Positions 1 through 10,045 are shown, counted from the stretch's first letter. The stretch is DNA of 39,626 nt from an uncultured Pseudomonadota bacterium (GCA_946885605.1 CAMPGR010000021.1:1-39626); one strand, 5' to 3'. Notes: generated from the letters alone by a model not told the origin. A program made the numbers and translations.

Positions 1-854
1 GTGACCACACGCCTGCCCGCCGCGTTTTCCTCGTTCACCGCGATGGCGTAGATGCTCACATAGTCCATGGCTCCGGGCGCCGGTGCCGCGCCGGCCGGGC
101 CTTCGGTCTCCAGCCGCCGGCTAAGCCCTCGCGCCCGCCGGCGCACGCCGAGCCCGCCGGGCAGTATGCCGTCCGCCGCCATGCCGCGGTCGATGCACGA
201 GAACATGGTGTCCGTCACGCGCTCGATGCGGCGCTCGATCTCCTTGCGCGGTCTCAGCGACAGTTCGTTTTCGAGCACGAGTTCGGCAATGGTGCACCGC
301 TGCTCGCGGCACATCTTGAGCAGCGCCTGAGCGGACCGGAACGGAAAAGGCTCGGCGGGCGCAGCGCCACGACCCGAGTCCTCCTCGCCTTCCCGGGCGA
401 TGAAGCCGCCGCCGAGGGAATACCAGACTTCTTCCTCGAACGGACGCCCCGATTCGACCAGCACGGAAAACTTGAGGGCATTGGGGTGACGCGCCAGGCT
501 CGTCGTCGTATCGAAGACGATGTCCCGCCCGGGGTCGAAGTCGATTTCGCGGCCACCGTGCAGGCGCAGGCGCTTGCTCTCGCACGTCGCCTTCCAGAAA
601 CGCTCCGCCTCGTCCGGATCCACGGTATCGGGCGCGTGGCCCGCGAGGCCGAGCGTGACCGCCTTGTCGGTGCAATGCCCTTTTCCGGTGCAGGCGAGCG
701 AGCCGTAGAGGCGGATGCCGATTCCCGCCAGGGAGGCGTAGCGCGAATCGGCTGCCATCCTCGTTGAGAACGCGTTGGCGGCCCTCATCGGGCCGACGGT
801 GTGCGATGACGAGGGCCCGATGCCGATCTTGAACAGATCGAAGATGCTGATCAT
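1..854 (-). CDS. sdaA: L-serine ammonia-lyase (iron-sulfur L-serine dehydratase), 5' part, runs off the window
   Basis: Converts L-serine to pyruvate and ammonia with a 4Fe-4S cluster. Reading the minus strand from the ATG at 854 gives MISIFDLFKIGIGPSSSHTV, the invariant GPSSSHTVGPM signature of the family, then YGSLACTGKGHCTDKA, which matches the usual GSLALTGKGHxTDKA. About 284 codons are in the window. The C-terminal part, where the cluster cysteines lie in this family, is cut off. The gene starts 9 bp after the stop of the LLM oxidoreductase and is the last visible gene of the long minus-strand run. Its presence suggests the upstream PLP enzyme or the pathway releases serine, or it may simply be general amino acid catabolism. 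Identity is certain; the link to the pathway is inference. Confidence 0.93.
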   Translation of the reverse strand, partial: MISIFDLFKIGIGPSSSHTVGPMRAANAFSTRMAADSRYASLAGIGIRLYGSLACTGKGHCTDKAVTLGLAGHAPDTVDPDEAERFWKATCESKRLRLHGGREIDFDPGRDIVFDTTTSLARHPNALKFSVLVESGRPFEEEVWYSLGGGFIAREGEEDSGRGAAPAEPFPFRSAQALLKMCREQRCTIAELVLENELSLRPRKEIERRIERVTDTMFSCIDRGMAADGILPGGLGVRRRARGLSRRLETEGPAGAAPAPGAMDYVSIYAIAVNEENAAGRRVV

Positions 855-863
855 CGAGCGGCT

Positions 864-1826
864 TCAGGCGCGGGACGCTTTGAGCTTCGGGATAATTTCT
901 TTGGCGATGATCTCGATCTGGCTCATCTCGTACTGGTACGGCACGAAGATGATCTTCTGAACGCCCACCGCAAGATGCTCTCTCAACTGCACGACGCACT
1001 CATCGACCGTGCCCATGATCGCGCTGTCCTTGGTGGAATCGCTCCACGAGGCATAGTCCCACTCCTTGCCGAGCCACTCCATCATCGGGCCTTCCACCTC
1101 GGCGCGCGACTTGCCGATCATGATGGGAAGCTGCGCGCCGTTCATCAGCGTATCGGGGTCCTTCCCGGCTTCCTGCGCGAAGGCGCGCACCTTGACCCAC
1201 GACTTCGCGAAACTTTCCGGCCGGTAGAAGTAGGTGAGCCAGCCGTCACCCGCGGTCGCCGCGCGCTTGAGCACGCGGTCGACGTAGCCGCCGATCAGTA
1301 TTGGCGGCCGCGGTCGCTGAACCGGCTTGGGATACATCACGCCCGCTGGAATCTTGTGATGCGCCCATTCTCCCTTCACCATGTCCTCGGTCCAGAAGCG
1401 CTTCAGGATCTCGAGGTTCTCGTCCATGATCCTGCCGCGCTGCTCGAACGGAACGCCGACCGCGTCGAACTCGCGCTTGTACCAACCGGCAGCCATGGCG
1501 AGCAGCAAACGGCCGTCGGAAAGCTGGTCCATGCTCGATAGCTGCTTCGCCAGCACCACGGGATTGCGCAACGGAAGGACCAGTATGCCGGTGGAGAGCT
1601 TGATTTTCTTGGTGCGCGCCGCGATCGCGGTGAGCAGCGTGAGCGAATCGATGATCGGAAAATTCGGCTCCACGCCGAGCAGGATGTGATCCCACACCCA
1701 CAGCGAGTCGAAACCCATCTCTTCCATCTTCACGCCGTAATCGACAAGCGCGCGTGCGTCGGGCATCTCGGGATACGAGGTAAAGTTGCGAACGGCGATA
1801 CCGAAGGTGTTGTGCAAGCCGGGCAT
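864..1826 (-). CDS. LLM-class (luciferase-like) F420- or FMN-dependent oxidoreductase
   Basis: A 320-residue single-domain TIM-barrel protein of the bacterial luciferase-like superfamily, a usual length for F420-dependent members. Visible family features are the N-terminal strand GIAVRNF, SLWVWDHI near residue 42 (the WxxDH motif shared by F420 and FMN members), LSTGILVLPLRNPVVLAKQLSSMDQLSDGR (residues about 77-105, typical of the family), and a central PPILIGGY. The family uses F420H2, F420 or FMNH2 for hydride transfer or monooxygenation, and sequence alone does not settle which. A full F420 biosynthesis operon and an F420 reductase in the same window favour F420. It sits between the CoA-transferase genes and sdaA on one strand, so it probably works on the same substrate. 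The start at the ATG at 1826 gives the expected N-terminus. Confidence 0.85.
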   Translation of the reverse strand: MPGLHNTFGIAVRNFTSYPEMPDARALVDYGVKMEEMGFDSLWVWDHILLGVEPNFPIIDSLTLLTAIAARTKKIKLSTGILVLPLRNPVVLAKQLSSMDQLSDGRLLLAMAAGWYKREFDAVGVPFEQRGRIMDENLEILKRFWTEDMVKGEWAHHKIPAGVMYPKPVQRPRPPILIGGYVDRVLKRAATAGDGWLTYFYRPESFAKSWVKVRAFAQEAGKDPDTLMNGAQLPIMIGKSRAEVEGPMMEWLGKEWDYASWSDSTKDSAIMGTVDECVVQLREHLAVGVQKIIFVPYQYEMSQIEIIAKEIIPKLKASRA

Positions 1827-1855
1827 GCGAGTCTCCTGATTGCTGCGCGTAATGA

Positions 1856-2668
1856 CTAGGCGGTATAGAGCCGCTCGGGATCGAGCTTGCGCAGGAACGC
1901 CAGTTCGTCGGGCCGTGGCGGATCGGTGATTGCGATGTCGGAACCGGCGGCCATCTCGAAGCCGCTGTTCTCCTGCACCTGGGCTACGGTGACGCCGGGA
2001 TGGAGCTCGATGATTTTCATTCGCTTCGTTTCCTCGTCGAAGCCGAAGAGCCCGAGATCGGTAACCACGCGATACATGCCCCCGGCAGCAAGGCCGCTCT
2101 CGTGGCGCGTATTGCCACCGCGCAGGAAGCCCGGGCTCGTTACGAAGTCGACGCGCTCCACGAAGCGGCGCTTTTCGTGCTTCATCGCGACGATCATCTG
2201 GGCGAGGCTCGCGATGTCGTTGCCGCCGCCCGTGCCGGGAAGGCGCGTCTTCGGGCGCGCCGGATCGCCGATGAACGAGGAATTCAGATTGCCGTACTGG
2301 TCGATCTGCGCACCGCCCATGAATCCGACGTCGATATAACCGCGCTGCAGGAGCAGCAGCACGTCGGTGCTGCTCAGGACCATGTTGGCCCGTATCGTGC
2401 AGCGCTGCTCGTTGGTGGACGGGGGCAGCTTGCCGGGCTCGATGACGGGCCCGATCACGCCGCCTTCGAAGAGGATCGTAAGGCCCGGGCAGTGCAGTCC
2501 TTGTGCGAGGGTCGCGGCGAGAAGCGGGATGCCGACGCCCGCAAATACGACTTGCCCGTCCTTGAGCAGCCGCGAGCTCATGACAGCGAGGAGTTCGGCT
2601 GCGGTGTAGCGTTCGCCCTTCGAGTCGGGTGCGCTACGGTCGCGGCCAATGGATGCGATCTCAGGCAT
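1856..2668 (-). CDS. Class I CoA-transferase, beta subunit (glutaconate CoA-transferase / IpdB-like)
   Basis: Partner of the alpha subunit encoded just upstream; the two frames overlap by 8 bp. The family moves CoA between carboxylic acids, while the IpdAB branch hydrolyses a ring ketone-CoA in steroid catabolism. Visible features are VFAGVGIPLLAATLAQ (about residues 41-55), ILFEGGVIGP with a glutamate at residue 68 in the place of the catalytic Glu of class I transferases, GFMGGAQIDQYGNLNSSFIGD, and RLPGTGGGNDIASLA. The retained glutamate supports true CoA transfer rather than the IpdB-type hydrolase, which lacks the equivalent residue as far as I recall. The 270-residue length is normal for GctB-like proteins. 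The acid substrate is unknown. Confidence 0.85.
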   Translation of the reverse strand: MPEIASIGRDRSAPDSKGERYTAAELLAVMSSRLLKDGQVVFAGVGIPLLAATLAQGLHCPGLTILFEGGVIGPVIEPGKLPPSTNEQRCTIRANMVLSSTDVLLLLQRGYIDVGFMGGAQIDQYGNLNSSFIGDPARPKTRLPGTGGGNDIASLAQMIVAMKHEKRRFVERVDFVTSPGFLRGGNTRHESGLAAGGMYRVVTDLGLFGFDEETKRMKIIELHPGVTVAQVQENSGFEMAAGSDIAITDPPRPDELAFLRKLDPERLYTA

Positions 2669-3614
2669 TGGAAACGCTCCGCCCGCCGCGCGCCGCCGTG
2701 AGCAGTTGCTCGAGCCCCAGCAGGTTCAGGTATTCCGTCCACGATTTCGGGCCATGGACATAGCGCTCGAGGTATTCGCTCATGCCCTTGACCGGATCGC
2801 CGTTCACGAGCGCCGTGTAGTCGTCCATGTGCCGGAAGAACGGCTCGTAGGCGTTGCTGCATTCGTGGGGCGCGCAGCCGAACGGGACTTCGACCACCGC
2901 CTCGACCGCGAAAAACGGAATCTTCGTCTGATCGGGCATGCGGCGGATCTGATCGTTCGACACGATGCGCTCGGTGGTGAGTATGACGCGGTTCGCCGCC
3001 ATGGCGAGATCGATGTCGAGGAATTGCAGGCCGTCGATCTGTGCATTGCCGTACGGGTCGCAACGCTGGACGTGGATCAGCGCGACATCGGGATTCAGAG
3101 CGGGAACCAGCAGCAGCCTGTCGTCGGTGTAGGGGCAGTCGATCTCGCGAACTTCGGGGCGCTGCCGCAGCACGTCCGAGCCCAGCATCGAACGCATCGG
3201 AAGGAACGGCACGCCCATCGCACCGGCGCGAAAGCGCATGCCCATCGCCATGTGGCTCCATTCGTCGAACCGCGCGAGCCCCTTCTCCACGTAATGGCGC
3301 ATCACTCTTGAGATGCCCCATACGATGCCCTGGCTGAACCAGCTCGTGATGACGTGCGAGCAGGCGCCCGATCCCAATAGCCAGTCGCCCTCGCTGGAGG
3401 TGATGCCCCGGGCACAGACGAGATTGCGGCGCCGCGCGCGTATCAGCGACCAGATCATTGCCATTGGCGTGCGCGAAAGCGTGCTGCCGCCGATGCCCAC
3501 CGTTTCCCCGTCCCTCACGCGCGCGGCCGCTTCCTCGAGCGTGACGACCTTCTCATGCAGACTGCGGTCGCGCTCCGCGAGCCTGCTGCGAAGTTCGAGG
3601 TAGGAATCGCTCAT
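2661..3614 (-). CDS. Class I CoA-transferase, alpha subunit (glutaconate CoA-transferase / IpdA-like)
   Basis: A 317-residue alpha subunit. It has the N-terminal regulatory-type segment VVTLEEAAARVRDGETVGIGG, with the GxGG CoA-contact motif near residues 40-43. The middle is MGVPFLPMRSMLGSD, and the C-terminal half contains VALIHVQRCDPYGNAQIDG, the typical strand-turn signature. It overlaps the beta subunit gene and starts 15 bp after the PLP-enzyme stop, so it belongs to the same transcript. GctA/GctB pairs activate or unload dicarboxylic or keto acids. In this cluster a role in activating the ring-opened product, or in its final cleavage, is plausible but inferred. Start ATG at 3614; no better upstream start is visible. 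Confidence 0.85.
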   Translation of the reverse strand: MSDSYLELRSRLAERDRSLHEKVVTLEEAAARVRDGETVGIGGSTLSRTPMAMIWSLIRARRRNLVCARGITSSEGDWLLGSGACSHVITSWFSQGIVWGISRVMRHYVEKGLARFDEWSHMAMGMRFRAGAMGVPFLPMRSMLGSDVLRQRPEVREIDCPYTDDRLLLVPALNPDVALIHVQRCDPYGNAQIDGLQFLDIDLAMAANRVILTTERIVSNDQIRRMPDQTKIPFFAVEAVVEVPFGCAPHECSNAYEPFFRHMDDYTALVNGDPVKGMSEYLERYVHGPKSWTEYLNLLGLEQLLTAARGGRSVSNA

Positions 3615-3629
3615 TCCGGCCTCTCTGGA

Positions 3630-5129
<1,500 letters not shown>

Positions 5130-5213
5130 GAATGTGCTATTGGCCTTCTTTTCCGGCGGACACGGGCACTCGAGCAGGCGCCACGTCCGAACCGCGTGTG
5201 CATATGATGCCAA

Positions 5214-6701
5214 CTATAATACCATTGGATAGCTCCACGGGCAGGCCTCCTCCGCGCTGCGGCCGAGCGGGTCCCACTCCGCAAGCGTGTCCCACACGTG
5301 TTCACCCGCCGCTTGCGCCTCCTCGCACAGGCGCGCGAAGTCTACGCCGGGAATGACGCCGTTTTCCATGCAGATTTTTCCGTCCACGATCACGGTATCG
5401 ACGTCGTCGCCGACGCCGCACTCCACCACGCTTTTCACTGGATCACGCACCGGGCCGTAGCGCAGCGTGCCGCGGCCGCTCAAGTCGATGAGGATGATGT
5501 CGGCAAGCGCGCCGGGTGCAAGACGCCCCAAATCCTCGCGGCCCACCGAAATCGCCCCGCCCAGCGTCGCCGCCCGAAACACGTCGCCCGCGCTGGCCGC
5601 GAAATAGCTGTGACTCATGATCTTGCCAAGATACGAGGCGGTGCGCATGTTCATGACCATGTCGCGCGGGTAGGTGTCGGAGCCGAGCGACATGTTCACG
5701 CCCGCGTCCTCATATTTTTTCCAGTTGTCGAGCGTGCGCGCCCGTCGGACGATGTTGATCGGGCAGTGCGACACGGTGGCGTGCGCGGCACCCATCAGGC
5801 TGAGATCGCGCCCCGCGGCGTAGTTGAGATTGGGATTGTCGGCGATGAAGTTGCCATGCCCGATGTTGAGCGTGGGGCGCAGCAGGCCGAGGTCGTGCAA
5901 GAGCTCGATGGGGGTCTTCATGTGCTCGCGCACGACGTCGTGGAATTCCAGAACGCTGTATGCGGCATGCGTCGCGATCGGCAGCTTCAGGCGGTCGGCT
6001 GCCTCGCGCGTGCGTTCGAGCAGTTCGATGCTCGACGTTTCCACTTCCCGCGGCACGAGGATCCCGCGCACGCGTCCGTCCGCGGCGCCGTCGTGCTTTG
6101 CGATCCAGTCGAGCGCCGTCTCTAGGCCCTTGAGCCCCATGCCGTCGTCGCGCACGCGCTTCAATCGTCCCCGCTCGTCGCCTACCCACCGCCCGCAGTC
6201 GTAGCCGGGCGCCAGGTAGCCACGGATGCCGAGCCGCGTCACTTCAGCGAGCAGCGCGTCCTGCACGCGGAGCTGGCTGCCATACTCGACGAAAGTCGTC
6301 ACGCCGGTCCGCAGCAGTTCCGCGACGGTGAAGGTCGCGTTGAGCTGAAATGCGGCCTCGGATCCCGCGTCGCCGTGCTTCAAATAGCGCGGGTCGCCTT
6401 TGACGATTCTTCCCTCCCGGGGCACGCTGATCTCGAGAAACGGCTGACCGTAATACATCGGCCTCCCCGTATCCGTGATCAGACGGTGAGACGCTCGGTG
6501 TCCGGAGTGCACGTGCGTATCGATGAAGCCCGGCGCGGCGAGCTTGCCCTTTGCCTCGATCGTTTTATCCACATGTCCTTCGAAGTTCCTGCCGGCGTGC
6601 ACGATGCTATTGCCCTCGTACACCACGACGCCGTCACGAATCAGTTGGTGCTGCCCGTTCGCGTGGCCGATGACCCAGCTCGCGTTGATTCTGGTACGCA
6701 T
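5214..6701 (-). CDS. Metal-dependent amidohydrolase (chlorohydrolase/deaminase-like)
   Basis: A 495-residue member of the amidohydrolase superfamily, which hydrolyses C-N or C-Cl bonds in cyclic amides, amidines or triazine-like rings. Metal-site motifs are in order: GFIDTHVHSG (H63, H65), ITHAAYS-type histidine at H245, GHGN (H282), SHCP (H312), and SLGSD with the catalytic aspartate D342. The C-terminus returns to the beta-sandwich (GALADIILID, VDTVIVDGKICMENG), as in AtzA/TrzN/SsnA-type proteins. The ATG at 6701 has an AGGGA ribosome site 6 bp upstream. In the ancestral arrangement this gene lay 20 bp after the TRAP permease stop; a 392-bp miniature element now separates them. The substrate is unknown. 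Confidence 0.85.
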   Translation of the reverse strand: MRTRINASWVIGHANGQHQLIRDGVVVYEGNSIVHAGRNFEGHVDKTIEAKGKLAAPGFIDTHVHSGHRASHRLITDTGRPMYYGQPFLEISVPREGRIVKGDPRYLKHGDAGSEAAFQLNATFTVAELLRTGVTTFVEYGSQLRVQDALLAEVTRLGIRGYLAPGYDCGRWVGDERGRLKRVRDDGMGLKGLETALDWIAKHDGAADGRVRGILVPREVETSSIELLERTREAADRLKLPIATHAAYSVLEFHDVVREHMKTPIELLHDLGLLRPTLNIGHGNFIADNPNLNYAAGRDLSLMGAAHATVSHCPINIVRRARTLDNWKKYEDAGVNMSLGSDTYPRDMVMNMRTASYLGKIMSHSYFAASAGDVFRAATLGGAISVGREDLGRLAPGALADIILIDLSGRGTLRYGPVRDPVKSVVECGVGDDVDTVIVDGKICMENGVIPGVDFARLCEEAQAAGEHVWDTLAEWDPLGRSAEEACPWSYPMVL

Positions 6702-6725
6702 GTTCGATCCCTGAGAAGAAACTAA

Positions 6726-7117
6726 GAGTGCCTAACATAATGAACCACGTGTGCGTTGCAGCCAGAACGGATTGATCACGCGAAGGGCGGTGCAGCTCAT
6801 ATCGCGGCGGCTGCGACTCGTTAGCCGCAGGCCCGTTTGCGGGAGCAGCCGTGGAAGCCCTGAGCCCCTATCGCTTGAACACGCCGCCTCGCGCCCCGTC
6901 CCGCACCACGCTGCGCGAGACCGAGGCCGGGGCGCATGAGCAAGCCGCCCGACAAAGTGAGCGGCCGTTGTGGCTGCAACCCTTCGGGCTGGCACGAATT
7001 TTGGCCCATGATTTTGTCGCTCGCCTTGTGAATATTCGCGATATTCACTGCGGCGAGCTTCGCGTCCTGAGCCAAAATCGTGACAGCGCAGCACGCGGGT
7101 CATTATGTTAGGCACTC
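6726..7117. mobile_element. 392-bp miniature IS-derived element (MITE-like; IS5-family, IS1031-group type ends)
   Basis: Perfect 18-bp terminal inverted repeats, GAGTGCCTAACATAATGA at 6726-6743 and its reverse complement at 7100-7117, are flanked by a direct repeat TAA (6723-6725 and 7118-7120). A 3-bp TNA target duplication and ends starting with GAG fit the IS1031 group of the IS5 family. The interior encodes no recognisable transposase on either strand; the ORFs present are low-complexity Arg-rich frames. This is therefore a non-autonomous or internally deleted element. It fills the only gap over 300 bp in the window (6702-7116). It lies between the TRAP permease and amidohydrolase genes, and its right end supplies the G of the permease stop codon. 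Family assignment is inferred from the ends only. Confidence 0.85.
7019..7058. repeat. 40-bp interrupted palindrome inside the miniature element
   Basis: Outer arms GCTCGCC (7019-7025) and GGCGAGC (7052-7058) enclose inner arms GTGAATA (7028-7034) and TATTCAC (7042-7048) around the loop TTCGCGA. It can form a two-tier hairpin in DNA or RNA. It is part of the element rather than of the flanking operon. It might be a processing or partial termination point in the read-through transcript; this is inference. Confidence 0.7.
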
Positions 7118-9015
7118 TAAGGTTGACCCGGCGCACTCGATGCTTTCGGCGCCTTCAATTTATGTCGCCACACCTGGTAGCCCGCGATCAGCGCGATACC
7201 GACTGCGCCTATCACATCGGTTACGGGGTTGGGATCGATGAGCAGCGGCGAGAAGCAGAACAGTGCAACGCGCAACGGCCAGGTGAGCGGCCCGAGCAGG
7301 TAGCCCCCCGTCGCGACCGCGAGTCCCACTACGCCTGTCGCCGCCGTTGCGACCACTTGAGCGATATGCGCTAGATCGCCCTGGAGCAGGATGCCCTGGT
7401 CGAACACGAACGCGAACGGAATGAGAAAGCCCGGTATGGCGATCATGAACGCGACGAGGCCTGTGGTCCAGAGATTTGCGCCGCTGATGCCCGCAGCGGC
7501 GTACGCCGCGAGTGCCACGGGCGGAGTCACCATCGACAGCACGGCGAAATAGAAGATGAACAAGTGCGCGGCCAGTGCCGGGATCCCCAGACTCTGCAGC
7601 GCCGGTCCCACGAGGACCGCGGCAACGAGATAGGCCGCCGAGGTCGGCATCCCCATGCCGAAAATGAGCGTGAGGAACATGGCGCCGATGAGCGAGATCA
7701 TCAGCGAGTTGCCGGCGAGATCGAGCAACCAGCGCTCGAGATGCAGCGCCATCCCGGTCTGGATGAGCACACCGACGATAATGCCGGCGACGGCGGAGGG
7801 AATCGCCACTTCCGCCGCGCCTCGTGCACCGTTCACGATCGCTTCGTAGATCGCGCGCAGGTTGAGCCGGGTCGAGGCGCGTGCCCAGCTCAGGATGATG
7901 ATGACAATCAGGCTCACCGCGCCGACCAGCATCAGCGAGTACTGGGCGGTCAGCAGATAGATCATCACGCCGAGCGGTACCAGGACATGCCAGCGCTCGC
8001 GCAGTCCGGCGAAGGATTCCGCGACCGGAAGAACGGGATTCGGTGCGAGCCCCATGCGCCGGCTGTAGCTGTCCACGACGGTGTAGAGCGAGAGATAGTA
8101 GAGCACGGCCGGTACAATCGCTGCGAACGCTACGCTTGCATAGCTGACACCCACGATATCGGCGAGGATGAATGCAGCGGCGCCCATGACCGGTGGGGCG
8201 AGTTGTCCGCCGGTGGAGGCAGTTGCTTCGATGGCGCCTGCGAAAGTTCCCTTGAAGCCGGTTCGCTTCATCAGCGGAATGGTAATGATGCCATCCACCA
8301 GCACGTTCGCCACGGCGCTGCCGGATACGGTGCCGAAGAGTCCCGAGGACACCACCGACGCCTTGGCGGCGCCACCCCAGGCGCGGCCAGTGACGCAATA
8401 GGCGAGGTTGACGAAGAGCTGTCCCGCGCCCGAGCGCTCCAGGAACGCACCGACGATCACGAAGTAAAACACCATGTGCGCCGATGCCGAGATCGGGGTG
8501 CTGAAGATGCCTTGCGTGGAAAGCACCTGGAGATCGATGAAACGCATGTACCTCATGCCGCGGTGCGCGAGTCCGCCCGGCAGATAGGGCCCGGCGAACA
8601 CGTACGCAATAAACAGGGCCGCGAGTACCATCAGGACGATGCCGGCTGTGCGCCGGCATGCCTCGAGCAGCAGAAGCACCAGCAGCGTGCCGAATACCTT
8701 GTCCCAGAAGAACACGGGATCCACGCCTTCGATACGCTCCGAAACGCGGTGTCCCTGGAACGCGAAGTACACCGCGCAGACGAGCGCGAGCAGTGCGAGA
8801 ACGACGTCGGCCAGCGGGACGTCTTCGCCATCCTTGCGTCGGTTCCTGAAGCCGATGGTCAGGAACGCGATCGCGGTGGTCGCGCCGACGTGAATGCCGA
8901 GAAAGGTAATCTCATAGAGCGCCTGTCCGTGGACGAGCGGCGCGAACTCGACGGCGGTCAGACCAATGGCAATGAACCCGAGGAAGAGCCGCGCGCGTGC
9001 GTACGACAGTACCAC
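7117..9015 (-). CDS. TRAP transporter permease, fused small (4TM) and large (12TM) subunits
   Basis: A 632-residue, strongly hydrophobic protein. The N-terminal part (about residues 1-170) is a DctQ-like four-helix region. The rest is a DctM-like large subunit with family motifs such as GLFGTVSGSAVANVLVDG (near residue 225), ATASTGGQLAPPVMGAAAF, and FGMGMPTSAAYL in the second half. Fused permeases of this type pair with TAXI-family binding proteins, and one is encoded 37 bp upstream. It imports an organic acid or similar solute using an ion gradient. The start is a GTG at 9015 preceded by AAAGG at 6 bp. The stop is a TAG whose last base belongs to the inserted miniature element; the uninterrupted sequence would also have given TAG. 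Confidence 0.93.
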   Translation of the reverse strand: MVLSYARARLFLGFIAIGLTAVEFAPLVHGQALYEITFLGIHVGATTAIAFLTIGFRNRRKDGEDVPLADVVLALLALVCAVYFAFQGHRVSERIEGVDPVFFWDKVFGTLLVLLLLEACRRTAGIVLMVLAALFIAYVFAGPYLPGGLAHRGMRYMRFIDLQVLSTQGIFSTPISASAHMVFYFVIVGAFLERSGAGQLFVNLAYCVTGRAWGGAAKASVVSSGLFGTVSGSAVANVLVDGIITIPLMKRTGFKGTFAGAIEATASTGGQLAPPVMGAAAFILADIVGVSYASVAFAAIVPAVLYYLSLYTVVDSYSRRMGLAPNPVLPVAESFAGLRERWHVLVPLGVMIYLLTAQYSLMLVGAVSLIVIIILSWARASTRLNLRAIYEAIVNGARGAAEVAIPSAVAGIIVGVLIQTGMALHLERWLLDLAGNSLMISLIGAMFLTLIFGMGMPTSAAYLVAAVLVGPALQSLGIPALAAHLFIFYFAVLSMVTPPVALAAYAAAGISGANLWTTGLVAFMIAIPGFLIPFAFVFDQGILLQGDLAHIAQVVATAATGVVGLAVATGGYLLGPLTWPLRVALFCFSPLLIDPNPVTDVIGAVGIALIAGYQVWRHKLKAPKASSAPGQP

Positions 9016-9052
9016 GGCGCGCCTTTTCCCGGGTCCCCGAGTGCTGCTGGCG

Positions 9053-10045
9053 TTACTTGATCAGGCCCGCTTCCTTGTAATACTTCGCGGCGCCAGGGTG
9101 AAGCGGGCAATTGCCGTTCAGCGCCGGCTCGGCGGCCTTCTTGGGATCGAAGTCGCTCAACGCGGCGTGGATCTTGGGCAGCTTCTCGGCGTTCTCCATA
9201 ATGGTCTTGGTGAAGATGTAGGCGATGTCTACCGGGACATCGGCATTCACCAGGATATTCGAGACGGCCTTCACCGTTTTCACCGGGGTCGTCTGGCCCT
9301 TGAAGGTGTTGGCCGGGATTTCCGCCGGCGCCCAGCCGTATTTCTCGACCATTCCGTTGATGACATTACCAGGCAGGGGCAGCACGAGCATGTCGTTCAC
9401 CGTGACGATTTGCGTCGCGGCCGGGTGTCCCTTGGTAACCACGTGGGCCCAACCGTGGGCCTGGCCGTCGCGTATGGTCTCGGCCGCGCCCGAGCGCTCG
9501 GTTGCTTCCACCTGTCCGCCTTTCTTCGCCACGTCCTCCTTGCTCGAGCCAAGGAGCGAGAGCACCTGGCGTACTCCCTGCTCGCCGGTGCCGCCCGCGC
9601 GCGTGGTGAGCAGATGGAACCGGTTCTTGGCGGCCGCGATGTCATGCCACGACGTGATACCCGATTTCTTCGTCACAAAGGTGCCGAAGTAATAGACGTC
9701 CAGCCCGCCCACCAGTGCTCGCACCTTGTTCTGCTTTTCCTTGAACGCGCCGAACCCGCCGCAGCCTTCCGCCGACGTCACCGCAAAGCTGATTCCGAGT
9801 TCGATCTCGTTCGACTGGATGAGCTTGATATTGCCTACGCCTCCCGCGCGCGGCAGCACGTCGATGGACGAGCCTGCGGGCAGCCGCGGCTTGACGAGGT
9901 CCGCGATCCCGGCTCCATAGTTGTACCACGCGGAGCCGAGCCCCACGGTCCCAAAGCGTAGATTGACCTTTTGCTGGCCGTATGCCGGCAGCGCGCACAG
10001 CCCGATGCCGGCGGCCGTGACGGCGACGATGCGAGCGATTTTCAT
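9053..10045 (-). CDS. TAXI-family TRAP transporter solute-binding protein
   Basis: A 330-residue periplasmic protein with a Sec signal peptide (MKIARIVAVTAAGIGLCALP, probable cleavage after AYG, before QQ). It has the TAXI family N-terminus LRFGTVGLGSAWYNYGAGIADLV, then GGVGNIKLIQSNEIELGIS. It delivers the ligand to the fused permease encoded next. A strong ribosome site AAGGAGG lies 5 bp before the ATG at 10045. TAXI proteins bind glutamate, alpha-ketoacids and other acids; the ligand here cannot be told. It is preceded by an intergenic palindromic repeat and the ubiD-like gene on the same strand. Confidence 0.92.
   Translation of the reverse strand: MKIARIVAVTAAGIGLCALPAYGQQKVNLRFGTVGLGSAWYNYGAGIADLVKPRLPAGSSIDVLPRAGGVGNIKLIQSNEIELGISFAVTSAEGCGGFGAFKEKQNKVRALVGGLDVYYFGTFVTKKSGITSWHDIAAAKNRFHLLTTRAGGTGEQGVRQVLSLLGSSKEDVAKKGGQVEATERSGAAETIRDGQAHGWAHVVTKGHPAATQIVTVNDMLVLPLPGNVINGMVEKYGWAPAEIPANTFKGQTTPVKTVKAVSNILVNADVPVDIAYIFTKTIMENAEKLPKIHAALSDFDPKKAAEPALNGNCPLHPGAAKYYKEAGLIK

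Noticed and set aside
121..999. 292-codon minus-strand frame at the left edge.
   Set aside because: It is out of phase with the real L-serine dehydratase frame, which contains GPSSSHTVGPM and runs off the window, and also overlaps the LLM gene.
5215..5220. TATAAT on the plus strand near the amidohydrolase stop.
   Set aside because: All genes here are on the minus strand and no plus-strand gene follows; it is a chance match at the end of a coding region.
6726..7117. The ends contain GCCTAAC and GTTAGGC, which match the attC (integron cassette) core consensus RYYYAAC / GTTRRRY.
   Set aside because: The matches are part of longer 18-bp perfect terminal repeats with a TAA target duplication, and the 392-bp spacing is far from attC size. 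No integrase or cassette array is present.
7564..9060. 498-codon plus-strand frame.
   Set aside because: Antisense to the TRAP permease; composition is charged and repetitive (His/Arg/Glu), typical of an antisense of a membrane protein.
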